This document shows, piece after piece, positions 8,697-17,010 of a stretch of DNA of 64,000 nucleotides; the stretch's first letter is position 1, and each line of letters begins with the position of its first letter. Source of the DNA: Phycisphaerales bacterium (GTDB taxonomy: Bacteria; Planctomycetota; Phycisphaerae; Phycisphaerales; SM1A02); contig SIAM01000001.1 of NCBI GenBank assembly GCA_009691785.1, positions 1 to 64,000 of the forward strand, given 5' to 3'. The position numbers and the translations under genes were made by a program. The notes under the pieces were generated by a model, which searched no databases, had not been told where the DNA came from, and worked only from the letters and a program-made list of their open reading frames with translations.

Positions 8697-9662
8697 ATGA
8701 CGCAGTTCCAGCCGTTCTATATACAAGTCCAAGCGCACTACGACTTGTCCAATGATTTCTTCGCGCTGTTCCTAGATCCATCCATGACCTACAGCTGCGC
8801 GTACTTTGCGCGCCCCGACATGTCGCTGCATGAGGCGCAACTTGCAAAGATTGATCTGTCACTTGGCAAGTGCGATTTGCCGCGCACGGTTGCGGCGGCG
8901 GGTCATGGCGCGCAAACAACAACCACTGCAACCACGCCCGCGCCAACTGAGATCAACGCAAGCAATGTTGCCGCAACAACAACCCCCGCCGCCACGCGCA
9001 TGAAGTTGCTCGATATTGGTTGTGGCTGGGGCGCCACCGCGCGCCGCGCCGTTGAGAACTTTCATGTGGATGTGATCGGCCTCACGCTCAGCAAAGAGCA
9101 ACACGCGCTCATCACGCAATCTGTCGACAAAACCCCCAATCGCATTGACTTTCGCCTGCAAGGCTGGGAAGAATTCAACGAACCCGTTGACCGCATCATT
9201 AGCATTGGCGCGTTTGAACATTTCCGCGCCGAGCGTTACGAAGCCTTCTTCACGCGCGCGTTCTCGCTGCTTCCGCGCGGCGGCCGCATGATGCTGCACA
9301 CAATCGTGCAACTAGACATCAATGAACTTCGCCAACGCGCCATTGTGGTGGACCACGAGGCCGTCACATTCGCCAAATTTATTTGCAAGAACATTTTTCC
9401 TGGCGGGCAACTGTGCTCGCCGCAAGTCATCACGCGCCACGCCACCAACGCCGGCTTCACGCTTGCGCACAGTGAGTCGCTGCGGCTGCACTACGCGCGC
9501 ACGCTTGATATGTGGGCGGACAATTTGCGCGCGCGCCGCGAGCAAGCCATTGCCATCACCAACAAAGACACCTACGACATGTACATGCATTACCTCACTG
9601 GCTGCGCCCACTATTTCCGCACTGGCCACAACGATGTGATGCAGTTCACGCTGCTGAAGTAA
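8697..9662 (+). CDS. cfa: Cyclopropane-fatty-acyl-phospholipid synthase-like SAM methyltransferase
   Basis: 321 residues. The N-terminus contains VQAHYDLSNDFFALFLD and MTYSCAYF, signatures of the CFA synthase / mycolic-acid cyclopropane synthase family. SAM motif I LLDIGCGWG is at about 104-112, with EHF in ISIGAFEHFRAERY and a C-terminal LHYARTLDMWADN. The expected reaction is SAM-dependent methylene or methyl addition to an unsaturated acyl chain on a phospholipid. Odd feature: residues about 62-100 are an Ala/Thr-rich insertion between the N-terminal helix region and motif I that normal family members lack. The fatty-acid desaturase at 47-48 kb could supply substrate. Confidence 0.88.
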   Translation: MTQFQPFYIQVQAHYDLSNDFFALFLDPSMTYSCAYFARPDMSLHEAQLAKIDLSLGKCDLPRTVAAAGHGAQTTTTATTPAPTEINASNVAATTTPAATRMKLLDIGCGWGATARRAVENFHVDVIGLTLSKEQHALITQSVDKTPNRIDFRLQGWEEFNEPVDRIISIGAFEHFRAERYEAFFTRAFSLLPRGGRMMLHTIVQLDINELRQRAIVVDHEAVTFAKFICKNIFPGGQLCSPQVITRHATNAGFTLAHSESLRLHYARTLDMWADNLRARREQAIAITNKDTYDMYMHYLTGCAHYFRTGHNDVMQFTLLK

Positions 9663-9732
9663 GCGCAACTTTTCATCACGGGCGGCACAGTAGTTCGCAC
9701 CCGCGCCACTTCTTCGCACAAGGCCTAGATGC

Positions 9733-9924
9733 TTACAGAGCCTTCTTGCGCGCGTCCAACTGTTGCTTGTACTTGGCGCGGTCTTCGGCTTCTTTTTTGC
9801 CGCTCACGGGTATGCCAGTTTCAAAGTAAATGCCCTGCGCCAACACAGGCGAACACACACACATGCAAGCCAAAGCAATTGCAATGCAACGAACGACTGA
9901 CGAAGGGAAACTGTGTGGTGTCAT
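9733..9924 (-). CDS. Small secreted protein
   Basis: 63 residues from the ATG at 9924, which has AAGAGA about 8 bases upstream; a longer frame to 9972 lacks such a site. Residues 1-29 form a signal peptide (MTPHSFPSSVVRCIAIALAC, then MCVCSPVLAQ) with probable cleavage after AQ. The mature part is only about 34 residues and ends in a Lys/Arg/Glu-rich helix (KKEAEDRAKYKQQLDARKKA). Function unknown. It converges on the CFA-like gene and runs away from the chitinase remnant. Confidence 0.5.
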   Translation of the reverse strand: MTPHSFPSSVVRCIAIALACMCVCSPVLAQGIYFETGIPVSGKKEAEDRAKYKQQLDARKKAL

Positions 9925-9949
9925 TGGTTTCTCTTGCGGTATACCCAGG

Positions 9950-10234
9950 CAACGCGGTCGCGGCTGGTTCATGCGCCAACCGCGTCGCTTCCAATTCGGC
10001 GCGGGCGGCTACACGCGCTTCTGGAATGCCACGGCGCAAGTGCCCTACTTGTATTCGGCCAGCGCGAAGAAATTTATTACCTACGACGACGCGCAATCCA
10101 TGGCCGTGAAGATGAACTTTGCAAATCAACAAGCGCTTGGCGGCGCCATGTTCTGGGAAATGAGCGAGGACACCGAAAGCGCCACCGGCACATCGCTGCT
10201 GGACGCTGTGTTTGCGGGCATGCGGTTGCCGTAA
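9950..10234 (+). pseudogene. C-terminal remnant of a GH18 chitinase
   Basis: In the frame ending at TAA 10232-10234 the translation contains GGYTRFWNATAQVPYLYSA, then KKFITYDDAQSMAVKMNFAN and QALGGAMFWEMSEDT. These match the end of the family 18 chitinase barrel, where the usual forms are GYTRYWD, PYLYN, FISYDDPQS, A.K..Y and LGG.MFWE. A GRGW just upstream also recalls the YGRGW motif. The catalytic DxxDxDxE region is absent, and upstream DNA in the same frame is unrelated. This is therefore a decayed fragment of about 80-90 codons, not a working enzyme. Confidence 0.7.
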
Positions 10235-10324
10235 AAGTGTGACACTTATTCTGAAAGAATGTGCGAGATTATTTTGTGGTGACTCAATGCGCGTGCGCTT
10301 AGAAAAAGTGTGACACTTATTCTG
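10233..10324. repeat. Pair of 21-bp direct repeats with a GTGTGACAC core
   Basis: The same 21 bases occur at 10233-10253 and 10304-10324, 71 bases apart. Each copy holds GTGTGACACTTATTCTG; GTGT-G-ACAC is itself palindromic. The sequence after each copy is loosely similar (GCGAGATTAT versus GCGAGATATT). The first copy overlaps the stop of the chitinase remnant. Confidence 0.7.
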
Positions 10325-10394
10325 GAATATTTCGCGAGATATTCACAATGTTTGTAGCGCAAGCTTTTTGCGGCGCTGAAAAAATATAAAAAAT

Positions 10395-10411
10395 CTTCCC
10401 CGTAGGGGAAG
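10395..10411 (-). terminator. Perfect hairpin, terminator-like on the minus strand
   Basis: CTTCCCC (10395-10401), loop GTA, GGGGAAG (10405-10411). Read on the minus strand it is followed by ATTTTTTATATTTTTT, an intrinsic-terminator form. No minus-strand gene is visible directly upstream, so it may protect the remnant region from antisense reads or belong to the lost element. Confidence 0.45.
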
Positions 10412-10446
10412 CGCGGCCCATTTTGCAAAATGTTGTGTGTGAAGTG

Positions 10447-10474
10447 TTGACATTTGTTTTTTTGCGCCTATTGT
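10447..10474 (+). promoter_or_regulatory. Sigma-70-like promoter of the vWA gene
   Basis: TTGACA (10447-10452), 16-bp spacer, TATTGT (10469-10474), 80 bases upstream of the ATG at 10554. The surrounding sequence is T-rich. Confidence 0.4.
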
Positions 10475-10553
10475 GACCCCGCTAACCGCAGGCTGAGCCA
10501 TGTTGGTTCAGGTCCGGATTGATTTTGTTTCACACCAACCGAAGGGGACACTT

Positions 10554-11423
10554 ATGGCACAGTCACAAGGCGATCGCACGCACATTTGCATGATTTTGGA
10601 CCGCACGGGATCCATGGAAAGCATCAAACAAGACACTATTGGCGGCTTTAACAGTTACATCGCGGCGCAGAAGTCGCTGCCAACGCCAGCAACATTCACG
10701 CTGGTGCAGTTTGACAGCCAGGACCCATTTGAAGTGATTCACAAATTCACCGACATTCAAATGGTGACTGATTTAACGGCGCAAACATACATGCCGCGTG
10801 CCAGCACTCCGTTGTATGACGCGGTGGGCCGTGGCATAAATGATTTGAAGGCGGTCCTGGGCGCGTTGCCGGAGGCGCTGCGGCCCAAGAAAGTTGTCAT
10901 GGTGATTGTGACTGATGGGCAAGAGAACGCCAGCCGCGAGTTCACCGGCGCGCAAGTGCGCAAGATGATCGCCGATGCGAAAGAGGCGGGCTGGCAGTTT
11001 GTGTTTTTAAGCGCGGATGAAAGCGCGATCAGCGATAGCGCCAGTTTGAATATTGACGCGAGCAACGCGGCGTTCTTTAAAAAGAGCAGCCAGGGTTCCA
11101 ACGAAATGTGGGAACGCGTTGCGAATAGGTCCATGGCGTACCGCGCAAGTAGCAAACTTTGCATGCGCATGGATGAGGCTACTGATGACGAACTGATTGC
11201 GCAGAAGTTGATGGCGCAGAATGCGGGTGCAAGTGCGGGCGCTGGTACTGGTAGTAGCGGTGGCGCAAGTGGCGGCGCGCAAAATCCAAATGCGGGTGGC
11301 GCGAGTGCGGGTGTTGGCGCGGCGCAAAATCCAAATGCGGGTGGCGCGAGTGCGGGTGTTGGCGCGGCAGTTACACCACGAAGCGAACGCGGTCGTGGCC
11401 GTGGTCGCGGAAAAAAGAATTGA
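10554..11423 (+). CDS. von Willebrand factor type A domain protein
   Basis: 289 residues from the ATG at 10554, chosen because GAAGGGG lies 6-7 bases upstream. Residues about 8-200 form a vWA domain. The metal-site motif appears as DRTGSM (Thr in place of the first Ser of DxSxS), with Thr in ASTPLYDAV and Asp in VIVTDGQENAS completing the MIDAS. It is cytoplasmic, with no signal peptide, and resembles TerY-type vWA proteins. The C-terminal 70 residues are Gly/Ala/Ser/Asn low complexity with two copies of a 15-residue repeat (AQNPNAGGASAGVGA), ending in RGRGRGRGKKN, a basic tail that could bind nucleic acid. Partner unknown. Confidence 0.85.
   Translation: MAQSQGDRTHICMILDRTGSMESIKQDTIGGFNSYIAAQKSLPTPATFTLVQFDSQDPFEVIHKFTDIQMVTDLTAQTYMPRASTPLYDAVGRGINDLKAVLGALPEALRPKKVVMVIVTDGQENASREFTGAQVRKMIADAKEAGWQFVFLSADESAISDSASLNIDASNAAFFKKSSQGSNEMWERVANRSMAYRASSKLCMRMDEATDDELIAQKLMAQNAGASAGAGTGSSGGASGGAQNPNAGGASAGVGAAQNPNAGGASAGVGAAVTPRSERGRGRGRGKKN
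11277..11366 (+). repeat. 45-bp tandem repeat, two copies, inside the vWA gene
   Basis: The two 45-bp units (11277-11321 and 11322-11366) are identical at nucleotide level. They encode the repeated AQNPNAGGASAGVGA segment, implying a recent in-frame duplication. Confidence 0.85.
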
Positions 11424-11482
11424 TCGGATTGGAGTTTGTCGCGGATTGCTCGCGCTGAGATGCGCGCAAGACTGATGTTTCA

Positions 11483-11524
11483 AACCGCCCGCGGCGCCTT
11501 GCGTGCCACGGGCGGTTTTATTTT
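11483..11524 (+). terminator. Rho-independent terminator after the vWA gene
   Basis: AACCGCCCG (11483-11491) pairs perfectly with CGGGCGGTT (11509-11517), followed by TTATTTTG. It lies 60 bases after the vWA stop codon. Confidence 0.85.
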
Positions 11525-11607
11525 GATGCGTGTGAATAAATAGAAATTCCAAATGAACCACAAAACATCCGAGCAAATCGCAATCTATGCTTTATTGAAG
11601 GGGCACC

Positions 11608-12687
11608 ATGAAAGAATCAACACACCAACACGGCGCGCAATTTGAGTGGGCTGTCATTGGCGCGGGTCCAGCCGGCATGGCCACCATTGGCCGGCTGATT
11701 GACGCTGGTGTGAACGGAAAAAGCATTGCTTGGATTGATCCGCACTTCACCGTTGGCGACTTTGGCACCAAGTGGCACAGCGTGTCCAGCAACACGCGGG
11801 TTGGATTGTTCGTGAAATTTCTTCATGAATGCAAGTGCTTTCATTACGACCAATGCCATAAGAAATTTGCGCTGCATGAAATGGACCCGCTTCAAACCTG
11901 CGAGCTGAGCTACATGGTGGAACCGCTGAAATGGGTGACCGACCAATTGCGCGAACAGGTTGTTTGTTTTCAAGAACATGCAGGCGCGTTGAACTCCCAC
12001 AAATCACTTGCGCACGCGCGTGTGTGGAACATTGCGCTGGGAAACACAGCCATCACTTCGCACAAGGTTGTTCTGGCTCTGGGCTCGCAGCCAAAGTCGC
12101 TCAACCTTGCTGGCGTACAAGAAATTTCTGTCACGGACGCTCTGAACGCGCAACGACTGAGCCAATGTTTTCTGCCTTCGGACACGGTGGCGGTGTTCGG
12201 CGCGTCGCACTCCGCGGTATGGATTATTCGATCTCTGCTGGAACGCTGCGGCGTGAAACGCGTGGTGAACTTTTATAGAAATCCGCTTCGTTACGCGCAA
12301 TACTTGGACGGCTGGATTCGCCACGACGACACCGGACTGAAGGGAACAACCGCGCAATGGGCGCGTGACAATATTGATGTGAATTGCCCGGAGAATCTTC
12401 ATCGCGTGCCTTCCACTCCAGAGAATCACGCCAAGCATTTGCCTGACTGCACCAAGGCTGTGTATGCGGTGGGTTTCACGCCACGACTGATCAGCGTGGA
12501 CGGCGAGATGAATTTGCAATACAACCAAGAGAATGGCGCGATTGCCCCGGGATTATTTGGCGTGGGCATTGCGTTTCCAGAGGCGCGCGCCAACCGCGAC
12601 GGCGTGGTGGAGCACCGCGTGGGCCTGTGGAAATTCATGGAGTATTTGGGTGAAGTTGTGCCGCTGTGGCTTGCGCACAAAACCTAA
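11608..12687 (+). CDS. FAD-dependent pyridine nucleotide oxidoreductase-like protein
   Basis: 359 residues. The N-terminus FEWAVIGAGPAGMATIGRL has the GxGxxG FAD-binding loop. A second Rossmann-like segment is VAVFGASHSAVWIIRSLLE, and VYAVGFTPRL near residue 285 matches the typical third FAD contact. It resembles lysine/ornithine N-monooxygenase-like or pyridine nucleotide-disulphide flavoproteins, but without the CxxC redox pair, so it is more likely a flavin monooxygenase or uncharacterised oxidase. It is followed after 34 bases by NDH-2 on the same strand, so co-transcription is possible. Substrate unknown. Confidence 0.75.
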   Translation: MKESTHQHGAQFEWAVIGAGPAGMATIGRLIDAGVNGKSIAWIDPHFTVGDFGTKWHSVSSNTRVGLFVKFLHECKCFHYDQCHKKFALHEMDPLQTCELSYMVEPLKWVTDQLREQVVCFQEHAGALNSHKSLAHARVWNIALGNTAITSHKVVLALGSQPKSLNLAGVQEISVTDALNAQRLSQCFLPSDTVAVFGASHSAVWIIRSLLERCGVKRVVNFYRNPLRYAQYLDGWIRHDDTGLKGTTAQWARDNIDVNCPENLHRVPSTPENHAKHLPDCTKAVYAVGFTPRLISVDGEMNLQYNQENGAIAPGLFGVGIAFPEARANRDGVVEHRVGLWKFMEYLGEVVPLWLAHKT

Positions 12688-12721
12688 TGCATCCGATGCG
12701 GGGACCGTGCTACCATGAAAC

Positions 12722-14170
12722 ATGTCAACAGCTGATTCCCCGATTGTGGTGGTGATTGGTGGCGGGTTTGGGGGCATTGCGGCCGTTCAAGCGCTGGCCA
12801 AAGCCGCTGTGAATGTTGTGCTGATTGACAAACAAAATCACCATCTCTTTCAACCGCTGCTGTATCAAGTTGCCACATCCGTTCTGCCTTCGTCCAACAT
12901 TGCGTTTCCTATACGCCGTATTTTTCGCGACCAAGAAAATGCGTATGTATTTAATGATGAGGTGATTGGCATTGATCTAGCGGCGCAACGTCTTGTGTTT
13001 GCAAACAATCGCAGAGCCCCCTACGACTACTTGATTGTGGCCGCGGGCGCGGGCACCAGCTACTTTGGTCATGACGAGTGGGCGCAATTTGCTCCCGGAA
13101 TGAAATCGCTGGAAGACGCCACGGTGATTCGAAATAGAATTTTGCGCGCCTTTGAAGACGCCGAGGCGGAGACGGATCCAGTGGCCTTGCGCGCGCATCT
13201 TACTTTTGTGGTGGTGGGCGGCGGCGCCACCGGAGTGGAACTTTCGGGCGCGATCAAGGAACTTGGCGTGGATTCAATTTGCAAGGATTACCGCCGCTTT
13301 GACGCAAAAAGTGCGCGCGTGATTTTGGCGGAGGCGGGCGATAGGTTGCTGTCAAACATGAGCCACAACTCATCCGATGCGGCGCTGAAGGCGTTGGAAA
13401 AAATTGGCGTGGAGGTGCGGCTAAAGCAATCGGTGACCAATGTGTGGGCCGACTCCGTTGAAATAAATGGCGAGCGCGTTTACGGCAACACCATTGTGTG
13501 GACCGCCGGCGTTGAAGCCAATTCACTGGGCGCGTCATTGGGGGCGCAACTGGATCGCAACGGCCGCGTCAAAGTGGAACCCGATTGCTCCGTGAAGGGC
13601 GCGCCAAATGTTTTTGTGATTGGCGACATGGCCACCATGAATTGCGCCAAGACTGGCAAGCCCGTGCCTGGCGTGGCGTCGGCCGCGGCGCAAATGGGAA
13701 AGTTTGTGGCGCGCATTATTGCGCGCGAGGTGGCGGCTACAAATAAACAGGCGAAACTTGAACGCGCCAAACATGTGGGCGCGGCTACGAATGTGACTAC
13801 AAGTGCGGCCACTGGCACCCAACAACTAAACGCATTGCCGCAGCGCGGCGCGTTTGTGTATTTAGACAAGGGATCAATGGCCACCATTGGCCGCGCCAAA
13901 GCCGTGGCGGAAGTTGCGGGCTTGAAATTTCACGGGCTGATTGCTTGGCTGGCGTGGTTGTTCATTCACTTGATATTGTTGGTGGGCTTTCACAATCGCA
14001 TTCTGGTTTTCTTGTCCTGGGGATTTTCCTATCTCACTTTCAGCAAGGGTTCTCGCATTATCAGCGGCAATCCGAAATCACATGTGGTGGCGCCGGTTGG
14101 CGCAGAGACCGGAAATTCGCCACTGGATCGGCGCGAGGCCGTGGACCAATTATTGCAACGCATGCAATAG
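12722..14170 (+). CDS. ndh: Type II NADH dehydrogenase (NDH-2)
   Basis: 482 residues. First dinucleotide fold VVVIGGGFGGIAAVQAL binds FAD. The second, LTFVVVGGGATGVELSGAI, binds NADH. IVWTAGVEANSLG and NVFVIGDMA are the expected later motifs. The C-terminal part has a hydrophobic segment (GLIAWLAWLFIHLILLVGFH) plus YLTFSKGSRII, the usual NDH-2 membrane-anchoring end. It transfers electrons from NADH to quinone without proton pumping. It is about 50 residues longer than most NDH-2, mainly from an Ala/Thr/Lys-rich insertion around ATNKQAKLERAKHVGAATNV. Confidence 0.92.
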   Translation: MSTADSPIVVVIGGGFGGIAAVQALAKAAVNVVLIDKQNHHLFQPLLYQVATSVLPSSNIAFPIRRIFRDQENAYVFNDEVIGIDLAAQRLVFANNRRAPYDYLIVAAGAGTSYFGHDEWAQFAPGMKSLEDATVIRNRILRAFEDAEAETDPVALRAHLTFVVVGGGATGVELSGAIKELGVDSICKDYRRFDAKSARVILAEAGDRLLSNMSHNSSDAALKALEKIGVEVRLKQSVTNVWADSVEINGERVYGNTIVWTAGVEANSLGASLGAQLDRNGRVKVEPDCSVKGAPNVFVIGDMATMNCAKTGKPVPGVASAAAQMGKFVARIIAREVAATNKQAKLERAKHVGAATNVTTSAATGTQQLNALPQRGAFVYLDKGSMATIGRAKAVAEVAGLKFHGLIAWLAWLFIHLILLVGFHNRILVFLSWGFSYLTFSKGSRIISGNPKSHVVAPVGAETGNSPLDRREAVDQLLQRMQ

Positions 14171-14266
14171 GCGCGCGCGCCGCGTCACTATCATATTTTG
14201 AATGCCTGTGCGATCGCGCGCCCTCTCTTGTTGGATTAAAGGTGCACATACCTTTGAATCACGCCT

Positions 14267-16210
14267 ATGAATCAAGACAATCGAAATGATCCGTGCGCGT
14301 GTGGCAGTGGTCGTAAAGCCAAAAATTGCTGCATGCGCCCCGCCGTTGCGTCTGAGAAAAATAATCTGCTGGCTATACCAGCTATGGACGGCGTGCCAGC
14401 GCGGCAATTGTCCGCGGCGGACGCGGTGACTGTGGCGCAGGATTTTCACGCGAACGGAAACCGCGAACGCGCCGAGCAGATGTACAACTTGATACTTGCG
14501 ACGGACCCTAACAATGCAGAGGCGTTGTTTTTTACGGGCGTGTTGCGCCATCAAGAATCGCGCTACCACGAGGCGCTTGATTTCATGCTTCGCGGAATAG
14601 CGAAACTTCCTGGCGTGGCGAACTTGCATTACAACTTGGGAAAACTTTACGACGACTTGGAGCGCTACCCCGAAGCCATCATTGAGTATCGGCGCGCGAT
14701 TGAGATCAATTCCAAGCACACATTGGCGCACAATAATTTGGGGCTTGCGCTGCGTGAAATTTGCCAGTTTGACCTGGCTATTGAAAGTCTTACGCGAGCC
14801 GTGGCACTGCAGCCCACCACACAAAAACTGGTGCAGAATTTGGTATCCACCTTGAACTACGCGCCCGCGGTGCAACCCGCCGATATTTTTGCCGCACATA
14901 AAAATTTTGGGCAGCAATTTGAGCGGCCTGTTGCGCGATTTGCCCCACGCATTGTGGGTGTTGGCGCAGAAGCAAATGCGCGCCATGAAAGCGGCGCGCG
15001 TCTTGGCGCACAGGCAACTGCACACGACGAAAGCGTCGCGCCTCATAAAGACCAAGCGAATAGCCAAAGCAATGCGCGCCATGAAAGCGATGCCAATGAA
15101 AATGCGCAGCGGCCCCTTCGCATTGGATATGTCTCGCCGGATTTTCGCCAACACTCGGTGGCCCACTTTATTGAGCCCGTGCTTGCGGCGCATGACAAGA
15201 AAAAATTTGAGGTGTTCTGTTATTACAACGACACGGTTTCAGATGACACAACTCTGCGAATTGAAAGTTTGGTGCCGCATTGGCGCGTGATAGCGGAACT
15301 GTCCGACCACATTGCGGCGCGCAAAGTGCAAGAAGATCAAATCGACATTCTTGTGGACTTGGCGGGCCACACCAATCGCAACAGCTTGATGATGTTCGCG
15401 CGCAAGCCCGCGCCAGTGCAAGTGACTTGGCTGGGCTACCCCAATACCACTGGTTTTTCCTGCATGGATTACCGCATCACTGACGCGTTGTGCGACCCGA
15501 TTGGCGTGACCGACGCGCTGCACACGGAAAAGTTAACGCGCTTGCCTGATTGTTTTTCATGCTTCACGCCCCCCGCGCAGTCACCCAATGTTGGCGCGCT
15601 TCCCGCGCTGAGCGGCGGCGGAATTATGTTTGGCTCATTCAATTATTTCATCAAGATGAATGAGCGAGTCATTGAAACATGGGCGCGCATTCTTGCGCGT
15701 ATTCCAAATTCACGCCTGACCTTGAAATACAGAAGCTTAAACTCGGAGTCGGTTCAAACCGTTGTACGCGCGGCCTTTGCCAAGCATGGCGTGACACGCG
15801 AGCGACTTGTGTTGCTTGGCAACGACGCTTCGCAACTTGACCATTTTGCGCGCTATAACACCATTGATATTGCGCTGGACCCCTTTCCGTACAACGGAAC
15901 CACCACCACATGCGACGCGTTGTGGATGGGCGTGCCCGTGATCGCGCTTGAGGGAAAAACCCATGTGAGTCGCGTTGGCGTGAGCCAGTTGACCAACATT
16001 GGATTGCCGGAATTGATCGCCGCGGACACAGACGCCTATGTTGACATTGCCGTTGCGCTGGCCAATGACCTGCCGCAACTTGAAAAATTGCGTGCCACAT
16101 TGCGCCAACGCATGAAGGACTCGCCATTAATGAACGCTGCGCGCTTCACGCGTAATTTGGAGCGCGCGTTGCTAGAAATGTGGCATGCGCATATGACGCT
16201 TAAAAAATAA
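14267..16210 (+). CDS. SEC-C / TPR / GT41 (SPINDLY-OGT-like) glycosyltransferase, copy 1
   Basis: 647 residues. An N-terminal SEC-C zinc motif (NDPCACGSGRKAKNCC; Cys 10, 12, 21, 22) is followed by AMDGVPARQLSAADAV and TPR-like helices (about 45-215). The GT41 catalytic domain begins at about 284 (RIGYVSPDFRQHSVAHFIEP, with the catalytic-type His in RQH). It holds DILVDLAGHT, VQVTWLGYPNTTGFSCMDYR, a Lys in FIKMNERV (human OGT K842 position) and DPFPYNGTTTTCDALWMGVP, the UDP-sugar-binding segment. Family knowledge: GT41 enzymes add GlcNAc or fucose to Ser/Thr of intracellular proteins. An Ala/His/Glu/Asn-rich linker (about 235-280) with a 19-bp direct repeat (NARHES twice) precedes the catalytic part. 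It is 96 bases after NDH-2 and is not overlapped with the next OGT. Confidence 0.9.
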   Translation: MNQDNRNDPCACGSGRKAKNCCMRPAVASEKNNLLAIPAMDGVPARQLSAADAVTVAQDFHANGNRERAEQMYNLILATDPNNAEALFFTGVLRHQESRYHEALDFMLRGIAKLPGVANLHYNLGKLYDDLERYPEAIIEYRRAIEINSKHTLAHNNLGLALREICQFDLAIESLTRAVALQPTTQKLVQNLVSTLNYAPAVQPADIFAAHKNFGQQFERPVARFAPRIVGVGAEANARHESGARLGAQATAHDESVAPHKDQANSQSNARHESDANENAQRPLRIGYVSPDFRQHSVAHFIEPVLAAHDKKKFEVFCYYNDTVSDDTTLRIESLVPHWRVIAELSDHIAARKVQEDQIDILVDLAGHTNRNSLMMFARKPAPVQVTWLGYPNTTGFSCMDYRITDALCDPIGVTDALHTEKLTRLPDCFSCFTPPAQSPNVGALPALSGGGIMFGSFNYFIKMNERVIETWARILARIPNSRLTLKYRSLNSESVQTVVRAAFAKHGVTRERLVLLGNDASQLDHFARYNTIDIALDPFPYNGTTTTCDALWMGVPVIALEGKTHVSRVGVSQLTNIGLPELIAADTDAYVDIAVALANDLPQLEKLRATLRQRMKDSPLMNAARFTRNLERALLEMWHAHMTLKK

Positions 16211-16321
16211 ATCCGCCCATTCAAAGCGTGTGTGTTTACAGCGATTCATTGCATGATTGGGCGTCGTTGCGGCAATTCGATGGTCGAAGCAAGTTGCAAC
16301 AAGGCGATGGATTGCGCACGC

Positions 16322-16879
16322 CTAACTCTTGGTGCATTGCATGTTCAAACTAATGCACACGCCGCCAAACATTTTCATTGAAGTGTCGTCAAATAAATCA
16401 AATGACTGCACCCTTTTAATATTGCAAAAGCCGTGGGATTGCAAGCATGAAGCAAGCAAATCAAATGTGAAACCACACTTGTGAAAATCGTACTCGTCGA
16501 CTTGCCCTCCACAAATCATCATTTGCACATATTGGTGCTGCTCCACTGGCAATTGCGGGTCGGCGAATATTTTCATCAGGATTTCTAAATCTGGAACAGC
16601 CACACGCAATATGCCGCCTGTCTTCAACACGCGCGCCACTTCTTTCAGCGCCGTGTGTAATTCTTGGCGCATGCCCAAGTGCTCATACACATGGCTGGCG
16701 TACACCTCGCTCACCGAACCATCGGCGAACATGGAAAGATCCGTGACTAGGCCAACCACATCCACGCCTGGACGCGGTTGCGCGTTCAGAAGAGTCCAGC
16801 CCTCCTTCACATCATGGCCTCCAAGGTGCAGACGAATGGGCTTTTCACTTGAGAACTTTGCGGGGGTGGCGGACATCAT
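16322..16879 (-). CDS. Stand-alone methyltransferase-like protein related to the MT-OGT fusion
   Basis: 185 residues. KPIRLHLGGHDVKEGWTLLN aligns by eye with the start of the methyltransferase-type domain of the protein at 24950-26875 (IRLHIGGSEVKPGWTLMN), as do VYASHVYEHLG (Glu-His pair of SAM methyltransferases) and VLKTGGILRVAVPDLEIL. The usual motif I (LGCGxxxxxGWxNxD) is altered to LGGHDVKEGWTLLNAQ, so the Cys/Gly and the acidic residue that normally holds the SAM ribose are missing. Either a divergent methyltransferase or a non-catalytic relative. It is encoded opposite the OGT genes, between copy 1 and copy 2. Confidence 0.75.
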   Translation of the reverse strand: MMSATPAKFSSEKPIRLHLGGHDVKEGWTLLNAQPRPGVDVVGLVTDLSMFADGSVSEVYASHVYEHLGMRQELHTALKEVARVLKTGGILRVAVPDLEILMKIFADPQLPVEQHQYVQMMICGGQVDEYDFHKCGFTFDLLASCLQSHGFCNIKRVQSFDLFDDTSMKMFGGVCISLNMQCTKS

Positions 16880-17010
16880 GTGATGAAGTCTAATGTGATT
16901 TTGATTTACAACGGTTTCCAGGAATGGGATTCGAACGAACTGTATATATTGATCAAGCGTTGCATTTAATATGAGCCAACATCCGCCCCTTTACACAGGT
17001 TTTGAAAGCA

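Larger units (their letters stand above)
10235..10553. other. AT-rich intergenic region without a gene
   Basis: About 320 bases between the chitinase remnant and the vWA gene. It contains the direct-repeat pair, the perfect hairpin at 10395-10411 and a promoter-like site at 10447-10474. No credible protein-coding frame is seen. Confidence 0.6.

Noticed and set aside
16912..16980. tRNA-like T-loop sequence (TTCGAATCCC on the minus strand)
   Set aside because: The bases flanking the loop do not form the 5-bp T stem, and no anticodon arm or acceptor stem can be drawn around it.
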